From Tigriopus japonicus (lineage: Eukaryota; Arthropoda; Copepoda; Harpacticoida; Harpacticidae): a stretch of 64,000 bases of DNA. The position numbers were made by a program, and so were the translations under genes. The notes beneath the pieces were generated by a model. The model saw nothing but the letters and a program-made list of their open reading frames with translations. It searched no databases and was not told the origin of the DNA. The stretch spans positions 181,629 through 245,628 of the forward strand of contig JAAGOF010000095.1 of assembly GCA_010645155.1 (NCBI GenBank), given 5' to 3'. Of the stretch, positions 63,565 through 64,000 are shown piece after piece; position 1 is the first letter of the stretch; every line of letters starts with the position of its first letter.

Positions 63565-63983
63565 CTAAGAAGAAAGTAGGCAAAGATTAAGATTTATTCC
63601 TCGAAAATTTATAAAGGTCCAAGATTTATGTACTAGTGAACAGTAGAATGGGCCAGAATATTACTGCATTGAAGACTCCAAATGAAAAAACATGCAGATG
63701 ATAAATTGTCCCGAACTTAGCAAGACATCTGTTTACTAAAAAAAGTCCCGTTATCATAACGATTTTTTGCCATAAAACAGCAAATCCTCCCTGAATCATA
63801 CACAAAGAGTGGTGTTCACTCAATTAAGGTGGAATCGAGAGTCAATTCATTTGACCATCGCGACCCTTCCGTTTTCATGCCTATCTAGGCCCGTTAAATA
63901 TGGCAGTGTAAAGTGACGAACGTCTCACGAAATGTGAGCCTAGGATTCAGTTCTCAAGTGACAAACAGCTTGAGCCTCAGCAC
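63565..63983 (-). other. Probable intron of the minus-strand gene
   Basis: AT-rich sequence upstream, in the sense of that gene, of the first resolved exon. The acceptor TTCTTCTTAG borders 63564, and a possible donor GAG|GTGCTG lies at 63983-63984. Confidence 0.4.
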
Positions 63984-64000
63984 CTCGGGATTCTGCATGG

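Noticed and set aside
1..64000. CRISPR arrays, bacterial operons or phage genes
   Set aside because: There are no spaced direct repeats, and genes are intron-split and widely spaced; the window is eukaryotic.

Overview
This is a eukaryotic nuclear window. Its genes are split by introns with canonical GT/AG junctions, many only 50-90 bases long. The sequence is AT-leaning with wide non-coding stretches, many microsatellites and several short non-autonomous transposons. The best-recognised gene is a Shaw/Kv3 potassium channel whose T1 domain and pore are close to the insect protein as I remember it. An arthropod, possibly a crustacean, is therefore my best guess, but I cannot fix the species.

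Left part (1-8.9 kb): mostly non-coding. It holds a 362-bp T-rich element with terminal inverted repeats (2214-2575), a foldback element with 157-bp arms (5723-6370) and a tRNA-derived SINE (6776-6959, minus). Then comes a complete five-part picture of ordinary gene space: a selenoprotein O-type protein adenylyltransferase on the plus strand (8997-10799, four exons) in which cysteine replaces the selenocysteine near the C-terminus. After it lies a 1.14-kb inverted repeat (11250-12387) inserted into a relative of the first foldback element. A small four-exon gene for a candidate secreted protein (13687-14231) follows; it is invisible to a plain ORF scan because all its exons are short.

Middle part (14.3-40.3 kb): about 26 kb with no gene I can support. 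It contains a hAT-like element with a tandemly duplicated end, microsatellites, and a possible isolated first exon at 16978-17032.

Right part (40.4-62.0 kb): the Shaw channel gene, plus strand, with five shared exons (T1 domain; linker; S1-S2; S3-S5; pore-S6) and then two phase-compatible alternative last exons, at 58106-58572 and 61123-61955. These predict proteins of 614 and 736 residues that share the whole channel core but differ in the cytoplasmic tail. Both tails carry a PPxY motif, and only the longer ends in a class I PDZ-type C-terminus. Its introns hold a second SINE copy, a second hAT-like element, an imperfect hairpin and an unrecognised minus-strand ORF.

Right edge (62.7-64.0 kb): the 3' end of an unrecognised minus-strand gene, at least three exons with matching phases, converging tail to tail on Shaw and running off the window.
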